A stretch of DNA of 7,989 bases, taken from contig JAUZQA010000176.1 of NCBI GenBank assembly GCA_030705665.1, positions 1-7,989 of the forward strand, in the 5' to 3' direction. The notes below the pieces were generated by a model. It was not told where the DNA came from, ran no database searches, and saw nothing but the letters and a program-made list of their open reading frames with translations. Below are positions 1 through 6,625 of the stretch, piece after piece (the first letter of the stretch is position 1; each line of letters begins with the position of its first letter). The position numbers and the translations under genes were made by a program. This DNA comes from Bacillota bacterium. Its GTDB lineage: Bacteria; Bacillota; Bacilli; Bacillales_B; DSM-18226.

Positions 1-1040
1 AGAACTGGTACCAATAGCTTAAATGCTGTACCACCGCCGATCGTCATTAAAGTTGCAGCAATTGGGTTATAAGACGGATCTTTTGGATCAAAGGATTTAT
101 ATCCAAACATAAAGCATAAAGCAATCAATATTCCACCGCCAACTACAAAAGGCAGCATATTGGATACACCGTTCATTAAATGTTTATAAAAGCCTCTTCT
201 AGATTCTTTTTGTGTTTGACCGCTGCTGCCATTCCCACTGAAAATTGGGGCATCTTGTTTTAATGCACGGTTGATTAATTGCTCCGACTTTCTGATCCCA
301 TCTGCCACTGCTGCCTGAATGACATGCTTGCCTTTAAAGCGCTCCATTTCCACATTAATATCAGCAGCTATAATAACAGCGACAGCGTTTTCAATTTCAT
401 TTTTCGTCAGGACATTTTTAGCCCCTCCTGAACCATTTGTTTCTACCTTAATATCTACACCCATTTCAGCAGCTTTAGCCTTTAATGAATCCGCTGCCAT
501 ATATGTGTGTGCAATTCCCGTTGGACAGCCTGTTACAGCAACAATGAAATTCCTTTTTCCAACAGATGTCGTTTCTTGAGCTTCTTCTTTATCATATTTA
601 TTAATAATATCAAGGATTTCTTCAGCAGTAGTTGCTGTTAACAGCTGATAGCGTACTTCTGCTTTCATTAGCATTCCAGAAAGGCGTGCCAATGCATCTA
701 AATGGGTATTATTAGCGCCTTCAGGGGCAGCAATCATGAAAAATAAATGTGAAGGTTTCCCGTCTAATGCATCATAATGGATTCCAGATACGGATTTACC
801 AAAAGCAATGGCTGCTTTCTTTACCGCTTTGGTTTTCGCATGCGGGATTGCAATTCCGTCACCAATGCCGGTCGTACTTAGCTGTTCCCGCTTTACAATT
901 TCAACTTTGAATGCTTCGCGATCGGATACTTTGTCGGTCCTGTAAAGAACATCAACAAGCTGGTTGATGGCCTCTTCTTTTTGGCTGCCTTCCATATGAA
1001 GAAGAATAGTATCTTTTGATAACAATTCTGTAATTTTCAT
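1..1040 (-). CDS. fruA: Fructose-family PTS transporter, IIA-IIB-IIC (C-terminus beyond window)
   Basis: This membrane permease imports a sugar, probably fructose, and phosphorylates it with phosphate passed from HPr. About 346 residues are visible in one unbroken frame; FruA proteins are usually near 630, so most of IIC is outside the window. Residues 1-145 form the IIA domain, with the phospho-histidine at His67 in GIAIPHAK. Residues 163-262 form IIB, with the phospho-cysteine Cys172 in TGCPTGIAHT. A Gly/Ser/Gln-rich linker (about 263-283) leads into IIC, which opens with FYKHLMNGVSNMLPFVVGGG (284-303). The ATG at 1038-1040 is preceded by GAGGAG at good spacing. The gene lies 27 bp after a DeoR/FruR-type regulator on the same strand, so the two are probably cotranscribed. 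Fructose is inferred from family and regulator; mannose or another hexose remains possible because no fruK lies between the two genes. Confidence 0.93.
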   Translation of the reverse strand, partial: MKITELLSKDTILLHMEGSQKEEAINQLVDVLYRTDKVSDREAFKVEIVKREQLSTTGIGDGIAIPHAKTKAVKKAAIAFGKSVSGIHYDALDGKPSHLFFMIAAPEGANNTHLDALARLSGMLMKAEVRYQLLTATTAEEILDIINKYDKEEAQETTSVGKRNFIVAVTGCPTGIAHTYMAADSLKAKAAEMGVDIKVETNGSGGAKNVLTKNEIENAVAVIIAADINVEMERFKGKHVIQAAVADGIRKSEQLINRALKQDAPIFSGNGSSGQTQKESRRGFYKHLMNGVSNMLPFVVGGGILIALCFMFGYKSFDPKDPSYNPIAATLMTIGGGTAFKLLVPV

Positions 1041-1067
1041 GTATTTCTCTCCTCTATTCAATTTCTT

Positions 1068-1826
1068 TTATTTGAACACTGTCACTACCTTTATATTTGT
1101 TCTATTTTTATAAATTGGTTCACTATCTTCATCTAATTCATTGGTTATAATAGTTGCACTATGAATATCCGCAATTTTCGCAAATGAGATCTCCGAAAAC
1201 TTGGTACTGTCTGCCAAAACATAACTCTCTCTTGATAAGGAAATTGCCTTCTGCTTTACCAATGCTTCCTCCTGGTCAGGAGTAGTAAAGCCAAATTCCG
1301 GATGAATTCCATTAACTCCTAAAAAGCATTTATCAAAGCGATACAGATCAAGACTTGCTAAGGCACCGCGCCCAATAAAGGCATTGGTTTTCGATTTCAC
1401 AAATCCGCCGATTAAATAAGTTGCAATCTCTTTTTTTAATAGTGGAGCAACATGCATTAGACCGTTCGTTACAACAACGATGTCCTTTGCAGTCAGGAAC
1501 TCAATCATTTCTATAATCGTTGATCCCGCGTCCAGATAGATGCAATCCCCTTCTTCCACTAATCCTGCAGCATACTTGGCAATTAAACGTTTTTCATGAA
1601 GGTTTTTGGAAGATTTCTCAATCATGCTTGGTTCTTGCAGTTTCCCCTGTAATCGTTGTGCTCCGCCGTGAACTCGTTTTAAAAATTTTTGCTCTTCTAA
1701 CTGAGATAAGTCCCGACGGATTGTTGACTCCGAAGAGTTCGTTAACTCCATAATTTCATGAATCTTAACAGTACTTTGATCCTTTAATAATTGAAGAATG
1801 ATTTGATGTCGTTCTGGCGTTAACAA
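1068..1826 (-). CDS. fruR: DeoR-family sugar-phosphate-responsive repressor, FruR-like
   Basis: A 252-residue transcription factor of normal DeoR length. The N-terminus MLTPERHQII and the winged helix-turn-helix (about residues 6-57, with SESTIRRDLSQLEE and FLKRVHGGA) are the classic DeoR DNA-binding signature and resemble Bacillus FruR. The C-terminal sensor domain (about 75-235) has the sugar-phosphate-binding motifs LDAGST (98-103), VVTNG and FLGVNG, plus a late ADSTKF. The start is TTG at 1824-1826: AAGGTGG sits at correct spacing, and the nearby in-register ATG and GTG triplets hit a stop within a few codons. It lies directly upstream of the PTS gene and very probably represses this operon until a sugar phosphate, by analogy fructose-1-phosphate, binds. 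The assignment to FruR rather than another DeoR paralogue is by similarity and context. Confidence 0.9.
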   Translation of the reverse strand: MLTPERHQIILQLLKDQSTVKIHEIMELTNSSESTIRRDLSQLEEQKFLKRVHGGAQRLQGKLQEPSMIEKSSKNLHEKRLIAKYAAGLVEEGDCIYLDAGSTIIEMIEFLTAKDIVVVTNGLMHVAPLLKKEIATYLIGGFVKSKTNAFIGRGALASLDLYRFDKCFLGVNGIHPEFGFTTPDQEEALVKQKAISLSRESYVLADSTKFSEISFAKIADIHSATIITNELDEDSEPIYKNRTNIKVVTVFK

Positions 1827-1860
1827 ATCATCACCACCTTGAATTTTCTATCTTGTCTTG

Positions 1861-1889
1861 ATTATAATGAAACCGTTTTCGAAATGCAA
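1861..1889 (-). promoter_or_regulatory. Sigma-A-like promoter of the fruR-PTS unit
   Basis: Reading the minus strand, a perfect -10 box TATAAT (1861-1866) is separated by 17 bp from TTGCAT (1884-1889), a weak -35 box. Transcription would start near 1854, giving a leader of roughly 28 nt before the TTG start of the regulator. The weak -35 and the overlapping cre box suggest a tightly regulated promoter. Confidence 0.65.
1868..1881 (-). promoter_or_regulatory. Candidate cre site (CcpA operator)
   Basis: The minus strand reads CGAAAACGGTTTCA. It matches the Bacillus cre consensus (TGWAANCGNTNWCA type) at the central CG and at the pseudo-palindromic arms, with only the first base deviating. It lies in the spacer between the -35 and -10 boxes of the fruR promoter, where bound CcpA/HPr-Ser-P would block RNA polymerase. 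Glucose repression of the sugar operon is inferred from this position. Confidence 0.6.
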
Positions 1890-2111
1890 TCATTTTCTTT
1901 CAAAAACATTCAACTTTTGACTGATTATGAACGATTTTTAAACTTCCAATAATTTAACCTTAAAAAAGCATTTTTGCGTGAAAATGACTAAAATAGAAAG
2001 AGCGCCAATTGTTAAATTTTTCAGACCATAAATTAATTGATTTTTTAAGATAAAATTAAGGCATTAATATTAAGATGGGTTTATTTCTTGAAGATAGGAA
2101 CGGTATTTGTT
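1890..2111. other. AT-rich intergenic region between divergent genes
   Basis: This stretch separates the fruR promoter from the ApbE gene. It is very AT-rich and has no coding signature on either strand. I could not find a convincing sigma-A promoter for apbE. The best candidate, TTGTTA at 2009-2014 with ATTAAT 17 bp downstream, is weak. Repeated CATT/CTTT-like tracts at 1888-1915 could contain a FruR operator, but no clear repeat can be defined. Confidence 0.4.
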
Positions 2112-3023
2112 ATGAAAATACATAGCTTCCAAACGATGGGGACTAACTATCAATTTGTGGGGATTTCTAATACTCTGGCGGAAGAAATGGAACATTGGCT
2201 TCATAAAGTCAATGCAAATTTAAGTAGGTTTTCACCTATCAGCGAACTCAATTCCCTTAATAATTCTTCTGGTAAACCCATAATTTGTTCCAAAACCTTA
2301 TGGGAAGTTCTTGAACTAGCGAACTTTTATTTCCAAGAGACCGAAGGGATTTTTCACCCGTATTTAGGCCATGTTTTGTGTGGATTAGGATACGATAGAA
2401 GTTTTGAAAAGATTAATCCCAGCCAATGTACTCTATTCCCTGCAAAGTTGCCAATGATAAAACACCCTCTTTCCCTTAACTTTAATAAAAAGGAGGCTAT
2501 TCTCCATCCCCTTGTATCAGTTGATCTTGGGGGCATTGTCAAAGGTTGGAGTGCTCAAAAGATTAGCAGTTGGGCTAAACGAGAAGGGATATCGTGCGGA
2601 GCAGTCGATGCCGGTGGGGATATGGTCATTTGGGGAAATGAAGATCCCCAGGGTTGGGAAGTATATATTGAAAACCCGTGGAGTCCGTGGGTTAATTTAG
2701 TTTATCTTCGGACGGCAAAAGAAGTTGGAATTGCCACCAGTAGTTTATTCAAAAGGCAATGGGGAGCAGGATATCATCATATCATTGATCCCCGAACTCA
2801 AAAATCCTCAAACTCGGACCTTATCCAAGTGACGATTCTGTCACCTGATTTAACGCTAGCGGAAGTTTACACAAAAGTTTTCTTAATTTTAGGAGAAGAG
2901 CAGGCCATTCGCTTTATTCAAGATAAGCAAAAGCAAATGGCATATATTTTAGTAAAAACCGATGGAACAGTGATTTTATCTTCAAATTTAAATGATTTTT
3001 CATCCGAGTGGCATTTAGTTTAA
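2112..3023 (+). CDS. apbE: ApbE-family FAD:protein FMN transferase
   Basis: ApbE enzymes transfer FMN from FAD to a Thr or Ser of target flavoproteins (for example Nqr/Rnf subunits and FMN-bind proteins), using Mg2+. The 303-residue protein keeps the family blocks in order: MGT (9-11), RFSP-x-SELN (39-47), VDLGGIVKGW (137-146), AVDAGGDM (164-171), IATSS (207-211), YHHIIDPRT (221-229) and a C-terminal AEVYTK (250-255). The last block normally reads ADAxxT and holds metal-ligand Asp and Thr; here Asp is replaced by Glu251 while Thr254 remains. No signal peptide or lipobox is visible, so it is probably cytoplasmic. I prefer ATG at 2112, which has AGGA at 2096-2099 (long spacing); an in-frame TTG at 2088 would add eight residues that look non-family. 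No target flavoprotein is adjacent, so its substrate is unknown. Confidence 0.88.
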   Translation: MKIHSFQTMGTNYQFVGISNTLAEEMEHWLHKVNANLSRFSPISELNSLNNSSGKPIICSKTLWEVLELANFYFQETEGIFHPYLGHVLCGLGYDRSFEKINPSQCTLFPAKLPMIKHPLSLNFNKKEAILHPLVSVDLGGIVKGWSAQKISSWAKREGISCGAVDAGGDMVIWGNEDPQGWEVYIENPWSPWVNLVYLRTAKEVGIATSSLFKRQWGAGYHHIIDPRTQKSSNSDLIQVTILSPDLTLAEVYTKVFLILGEEQAIRFIQDKQKQMAYILVKTDGTVILSSNLNDFSSEWHLV

Positions 3024-3028
3024 TTAAA

Positions 3029-3064
3029 AAACAGACCATATAAAAAAATTGGTCTGTTTGTTTT
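3029..3064. terminator. Bidirectional intrinsic terminator
   Basis: A perfect 10-bp stem, AAACAGACCA (3029-3038) with TGGTCTGTTT (3050-3059), encloses an 11-nt loop. It is followed by TTTGTTTT on the plus strand and flanked by an A-rich tract that gives a U-tract on the minus strand. It begins 5 bp after the apbE stop and ends 4 bp before the stop of the convergent small gene, so it can end both transcripts. Confidence 0.85.
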
Positions 3065-3067
3065 GCG

Positions 3068-3277
3068 TTACGCTTTATAGTCAATATTTAGGCCCAGATT
3101 TAATATTTGTGCTTGAATTTGGTCTCTTTGTTGCTTAGTCGAATCAGTACTGGATATCTGCGTTGTTTGTGTTAATTGTGCAGCTTGCAGGTCTGGTTTC
3201 TTGGCAGAAGCCACAGAAGAGGCACCGGAACGCATCGCTGGACGTGAGATTTGGGATGAAATATGTATTGTAGTCAC
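3068..3277 (-). CDS. Small hypothetical Gln/Ser/Thr-rich protein
   Basis: An open frame of up to 69 residues with no family I recognise. It is rich in Ser, Ala, Gln and Thr in the first two thirds. A Gln-rich, probably helical stretch near 48-58 (KQQRDQIQAQI) precedes the end LGLNIDYKA. There is no signal peptide, membrane segment or cysteine. It sits tail-to-tail with apbE and shares its terminator, which supports it being a real transcription unit. The start is uncertain. GTG at 3275-3277 is only 3 nt from AAAGG. A better Shine-Dalgarno, AGGTGA, lies exactly 5 nt before an in-frame ATA codon at 3266-3268, the same spacing seen before the ATG of the P-type ATPase. The gene may therefore start at ATA, or may have lost its ATG. 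Confidence 0.5.
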   Translation of the reverse strand: MTTIHISSQISRPAMRSGASSVASAKKPDLQAAQLTQTTQISSTDSTKQQRDQIQAQILNLGLNIDYKA

Positions 3278-3526
3278 CTACCTTTCAAATTCACATAAAT
3301 TTAGTGTCTTGCCTGTTTAATATAATTGTGGGATAAGTTGCTGTTTTTGGAAGAGAGAAAATGTATGTACCTACTTTGATTGAATAATAATTTATTGATA
3401 GAGTGCCAATTATATTATTCATTTTTCTCCAACAAATACATAGCTTTATCCATACTAAAATTAGCAGCCAACTCTTTATAAACCCTTAAGTAAAATTATA
3501 CCAATCAAGTAATATTTTATTATATG

Positions 3527-3545
3527 AAAAATCGCCGATTGGCGA
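3527..3545 (-). terminator. Short intrinsic terminator after YitT-like remnant
   Basis: On the minus strand a 5-bp GC-rich stem TCGCC/GGCGA with loop AATC is followed directly by TTTTT. It lies 12 bp after the stop codon of the YitT-like tail, as expected for the terminator of the lost gene. The stem is short, so its efficiency is uncertain. Confidence 0.5.
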
Positions 3546-3557
3546 GTCTCTGATTTA

Positions 3558-3650
3558 TTAATATGCACGTCCGAAGCCCTCCCATTGAACCTCTGCCGCA
3601 TTCACAACAACTACAAAAGCTGAGGAATCAATGACTTTTACAAGTTGTTT
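3558..3650 (-). pseudogene. C-terminal remnant of a YitT/DUF2179-family membrane protein
   Basis: Thirty in-frame codons end at a TAA (3558-3560) and are bounded upstream by an in-frame TGA at 3651-3653. The core reads LVKVIDSSAFVVVVNAAEV and is followed by a GF-x-RAY end. It resembles the C-terminal DUF2179 domain of YitT-family proteins, which typically ends with an IDPxAFVxVxDxxEVxGxGF pattern. Intact YitT proteins are near 280 residues with five or six membrane helices, and none of that precedes this tail. I read it as the surviving 3' end of a deleted gene with its own terminator at 3527-3545. The family call rests on pattern memory only. Confidence 0.42.
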
Positions 3651-3716
3651 TCATTTTGAAATTCCATTTTGTCAACAAACACTCAATGGAACTCAATATC
3701 CATTAATGGATTGTAA

Positions 3717-3752
3717 TAAAAAAGACCACTCCCGAAGAAGCAGTCTTTTATC
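3717..3752 (-). terminator. Intrinsic terminator of the P-type ATPase, UUCG tetraloop (repeat copy 1)
   Basis: As minus-strand RNA, AAAAGACUGCUUC and GGAGUGGUCUUUU form a 13-bp stem that includes G.U wobbles. It is closed by a C(UUCG)G tetraloop and followed by a U-tract. On the plus strand the tandem wobbles become C/A mismatches, so the element acts on the minus strand. It begins 29 bp after the ATPase stop. A copy with one base change lies at 6897-6932. Confidence 0.85.
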
Positions 3753-3781
3753 TTGAATGAGGATTTTTACTCATAACGGTT

Positions 3782-6301
3782 TTACTTTACAAGTTTTTTC
3801 ACAAGCTTCACAATCTCATACCACAATACAGACACAGCCGAGATACCAAGCGCTGATAAGAATTGTCCTACGGATAGAGGTGCGAGGTTTAAGAATTCGT
3901 GTAATGAAGTATATAAAACCAACAAAATCCCTGCAATCGTTCCGATCGTAACTCCCCACATCACTTTATCCTTTACAAGACGTTTAATTGTCTGACCTAC
4001 AAAGTCATAGTCAGAGCTGTTGACCTGTACTAGGAACAGGTTGGCAAACATGATAATGATAAGCCCCATCGCCCGAGCATAAGGGGCATTGTCAGGATTT
4101 TGCAAAAGTATGTAATAGTAAGTTCCAAATGATGCTGCAAAAATCACAAATCCCTGCAGAATACTTTTTACTAAAGTCTTTGCTGTCAAAATATTTTCTT
4201 TAGGATTACGGGGTTTTCTTTCCATAATATCACGTTCGGCAGGCTGACGTTCTAACACGATAGAGCATGTCGGATCAATGACAAGTTGCAGCAATGCCAC
4301 ATGGATAGGCAGTAAAAGCAGACTTGCAGGATAGATTCCCAAGATCGGCGCCAGCAAGGCTGCAAAGGCAATGGGAATGTGAATGGTAAACACGTAACCT
4401 ACCGTTTTGCGGATATTATCAAAAATCCTCCTTCCATCCCGAATCGTGTGAACAATCGTAGAAAAGTTGTCGTCCATCAGAATAAGATCGGCTACTTCCC
4501 GTGATACCTCTGAACCGCGCTTACCCATCGCAATACCAATATCGGCATATTTCAGCGCTGGTGCATCATTAACACCATCTCCTGTCATCGCCACGATTTC
4601 CCCATTTTCCTTCAATGCCCTCACAATCCGCATTTTATGCTCAGGTACCACACGGGAAAAAATAGTAACTTCTTTAACGAGATCTCGTAGTTCCTCGTCG
4701 GATATATTGTTCAATTCATCACCTGTAACGAAATTTTCGCTATTTGGCATGCCAATCTGCTTAGCAATGCTACTTGCGGTCATACCATTGTCTCCTGTAA
4801 TCATAACAACGCGTACACCGGCTTTCGTACACTGGCTAATGTCCTCTTTGACCGATTTTCTAGGAGGGTCAGCAAGCCCGATTAAACCGCAGAAAGTAAG
4901 CGAACAGTCTGTAAGCTCCGCAGGGATATCATCCTCGCTTGCTATCTTGCTAATGCCAACCGCAATAACCCGAAGTCCTTGCTTTAACATTTCAGTAAGT
5001 TTTGCTTCGACCGTTTTCATTTCAGTTTTATTTAAAGTGCAGATTCCCAAGATCCGCTCAGGAGAACCCTTAGCCGCAATGATCAATTCCCCATCATGCC
5101 TCCAGACATGCCCCATCATTTTCAATTCATTCGTAAAAGCATATTCTGAAAGTAACTCACCGGCAAAAAGGTGTTCTTTCGTAATGCCTATATTCTCACA
5201 ATGGGTGAGCATCGCTTTTTCCATTGGATCATAAGCATCCGTTTCACAGCCAAGGCCCATGATTTCGCATAATTTCATGTTATCATGATCTAAAGCCCAG
5301 GTATCACGAACCGTCATTTGGTTCATTGTAATGGTTCCGGTTTTATCGACACAAAGCACTGAGACAGAACCTAAGGTTTCAACAGAGGGAAGTCTCCGTA
5401 CCAAAGACTGCTGTTTGGCCAGCCTCCATGCTCCCATTGAAAGGAAAACAGTTAAAATAACAGGAAATTCTTCCGGAATCATGGCCATAGCTAAGGTAAT
5501 ACCTGAAAGTATGCTTTCAATCAGCCGGTCAGTCAATACGTGGTCTGGGATATTAAACCATGTAATAATGGTTACCGCCAAAAATAATACAGAAGCGATA
5601 CCCGCACAAATTTTAACCAAATTTCTCGTTTGTTTTTGTAAGTGTGTAGGGGATTCAGGTACAGAAATAATATTGGCACCGATTTTTCCATATTCCGTGG
5701 CAGCGCCAATTTTGTCTACCAGCACATATCCGCTGCCTTGTAAAACCATGGTACCGGCATAGCAGTAATCTTTACACCAGTAATCGGAGGAAGGTTCGGT
5801 ATTTTCAATGGTCGTTTTCCATACTCCTTCTGCTTCACCAGTCAGAGAGGACTCGTCCACACATAGATCACTCGCCCTTACAACCTTGCCATCAGCGGGG
5901 ATTTTGACCCCTTCAGCAATTAGCATAAGGTCGCCGGGGACTAAATCCGCACTGGCAATGACCATTTCTGTACCATCGCGAATGACTTTAACATGAGGTG
6001 CAGATAAGTCTTTAAGAGCAGCGAGTGTTTTGTCGGTTTTCCATTCCTGAAATACTTCGATATTGATGATTCCCGCCACAAATATCAGCATAATGGCACC
6101 GTCACGCGGCTCTCCAAGAATAAAATAAATGATAGCCGCTGCTATAAGCAGTAAAAACATGGGTTCACTAATGGTGTGAAGAGCTTTAAGAAAAAAGCCT
6201 TCCTTTTTTCCTGAAATCAGTTCGTTTTTTCCATATTGTTCCTGACGTTCACGGGCTTCTATACTAGTCAAACCCTCCATAGCAGATTTTTGTTTTGTCA
6301 T
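3782..6301 (-). CDS. P-type cation-transporting ATPase (P2-like), ion unknown
   Basis: An 839-residue membrane pump that moves a cation using ATP through a phospho-aspartate. The order is: cation ATPase N-terminal domain, M1-M2 (about 49-85), actuator domain with LTGE (153-156), M3-M4 (230-290), phosphorylation site DKTGT (Asp319), nucleotide site KGSPE (411-415), hinge TGD (502-504) and TGDGVNDAP (573-581), then M5-M10 to the end. The layout matches Ca2+/Na+-type P2 pumps. M4 carries PEEFP (276-280) rather than the Ca2+-pump PEGLP. M5 reads YVFTIHIPI, without the Asn and Glu of SERCA. M6 reads QLVID, keeping only the Asp (676). Ca2+ transport is therefore doubtful; Mg2+, Mn2+, Na+ or H+ are open. 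I chose the ATG at 6299-6301 because GGAGGTGA (6307-6314) sits 5 nt upstream; the in-frame ATG at 6316 lies before that ribosome site. It is a single-gene unit. Confidence 0.93.
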   Translation of the reverse strand: MTKQKSAMEGLTSIEARERQEQYGKNELISGKKEGFFLKALHTISEPMFLLLIAAAIIYFILGEPRDGAIMLIFVAGIINIEVFQEWKTDKTLAALKDLSAPHVKVIRDGTEMVIASADLVPGDLMLIAEGVKIPADGKVVRASDLCVDESSLTGEAEGVWKTTIENTEPSSDYWCKDYCYAGTMVLQGSGYVLVDKIGAATEYGKIGANIISVPESPTHLQKQTRNLVKICAGIASVLFLAVTIITWFNIPDHVLTDRLIESILSGITLAMAMIPEEFPVILTVFLSMGAWRLAKQQSLVRRLPSVETLGSVSVLCVDKTGTITMNQMTVRDTWALDHDNMKLCEIMGLGCETDAYDPMEKAMLTHCENIGITKEHLFAGELLSEYAFTNELKMMGHVWRHDGELIIAAKGSPERILGICTLNKTEMKTVEAKLTEMLKQGLRVIAVGISKIASEDDIPAELTDCSLTFCGLIGLADPPRKSVKEDISQCTKAGVRVVMITGDNGMTASSIAKQIGMPNSENFVTGDELNNISDEELRDLVKEVTIFSRVVPEHKMRIVRALKENGEIVAMTGDGVNDAPALKYADIGIAMGKRGSEVSREVADLILMDDNFSTIVHTIRDGRRIFDNIRKTVGYVFTIHIPIAFAALLAPILGIYPASLLLLPIHVALLQLVIDPTCSIVLERQPAERDIMERKPRNPKENILTAKTLVKSILQGFVIFAASFGTYYYILLQNPDNAPYARAMGLIIIMFANLFLVQVNSSDYDFVGQTIKRLVKDKVMWGVTIGTIAGILLVLYTSLHEFLNLAPLSVGQFLSALGISAVSVLWYEIVKLVKKLVK

Positions 6302-6306
6302 TACTG

Positions 6307-6314
6307 TCACCTCC
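6307..6314 (-). promoter_or_regulatory. Ribosome binding site that fixes the ATPase start
   Basis: The minus strand reads GGAGGTGA, a near-perfect match to the Bacillus anti-Shine-Dalgarno, with a 5-nt spacer to the ATG at 6299-6301. An upstream in-frame ATG at 6314-6316 overlaps this motif and so is unlikely to be used. No clear promoter could be assigned between here and 6388. Confidence 0.8.
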
Positions 6315-6387
6315 ATTAAGATTTCTGAACGTTAGACAATGGAGTTTCAAAAATGTCGTTGATGTAAAGAATTTTTAGTGGATGTTT

Positions 6388-6594
6388 CTAAAAGAAATGG
6401 CAGGAGATCCAATTGGCTATAAGTTCAAGTAAGGGGCCTAAAATCAAGCTGTAAATTACGCTATTATAATAATGATAACGCTCATAACCTTTTGTGACTA
6501 TAGATAAAATGTGAATATTCGGGAAATATACAGGAGTGAAAACTTCCATGAAAAGCGTGGAGAATGCGTACATTGAGAGATAAACGTATCTTAC
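6388..6594 (-). pseudogene. C-terminal fragment of an unidentified small membrane protein
   Basis: A reading frame without a plausible start gives about 68 residues that end at 6388. Two hydrophobic, aromatic-rich segments are visible, YVYLSMYAFSTLFMEVF and VIYSLILGPLLELIANWI, separated by a polar TKGYERYHYY. The composition is that of a membrane protein rather than of noise. The faint pattern (a Glu in the first helix, then KGYxRYH) recalls small Bacillus integral membrane proteins, but I cannot name a family. The frame differs from that of the transposase tail just upstream, so the two remnants meet near 6595-6625. There is no ribosome site and the 5' part is missing. Confidence 0.35.
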
Positions 6595-6625
6595 TGAGGT
6601 CCCATAAGTGTGGCCTGTCACCCAG

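Larger units (their letters stand above)
3278..3716. other. Gene-poor gap with decayed coding tails
   Basis: No intact gene is visible in this 439-bp gap. It contains the YitT-like tail and its terminator, annotated separately. It also has a minus-strand open stretch at 3415-3495 whose end reads KELAANFSMDKAMYLLEKNE followed by a stop. That looks protein-like, but I cannot assign it, and it lacks a good start. A short palindrome, TCCATTAATGGA, occurs near 3700-3711. No CRISPR, tRNA or riboswitch was seen. Confidence 0.5.

Noticed and set aside
319..579. 86-codon plus-strand open frame
   Set aside because: It is antisense to the IIB domain of the PTS gene, whose motifs are intact.
2088..2111. 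TTG at 2088 as the apbE start
   Set aside because: The extra eight residues do not fit the family N-terminus, and no Shine-Dalgarno precedes the TTG better than the one before ATG 2112.
4467..5234. 255-codon plus-strand open frame inside the ATPase gene
   Set aside because: It is antisense to the catalytic core of the P-type ATPase, is Ser/Ile-rich low-complexity sequence without any family motif, and has no ribosome site. The same holds for 5331-5762 and 5808-5996.
6302..6387. Metal riboswitch (yybP-ykoY or M-box) ahead of the ATPase
   Set aside because: Only about 86 bp are available, and I see no conserved riboswitch core or terminator hairpin there.
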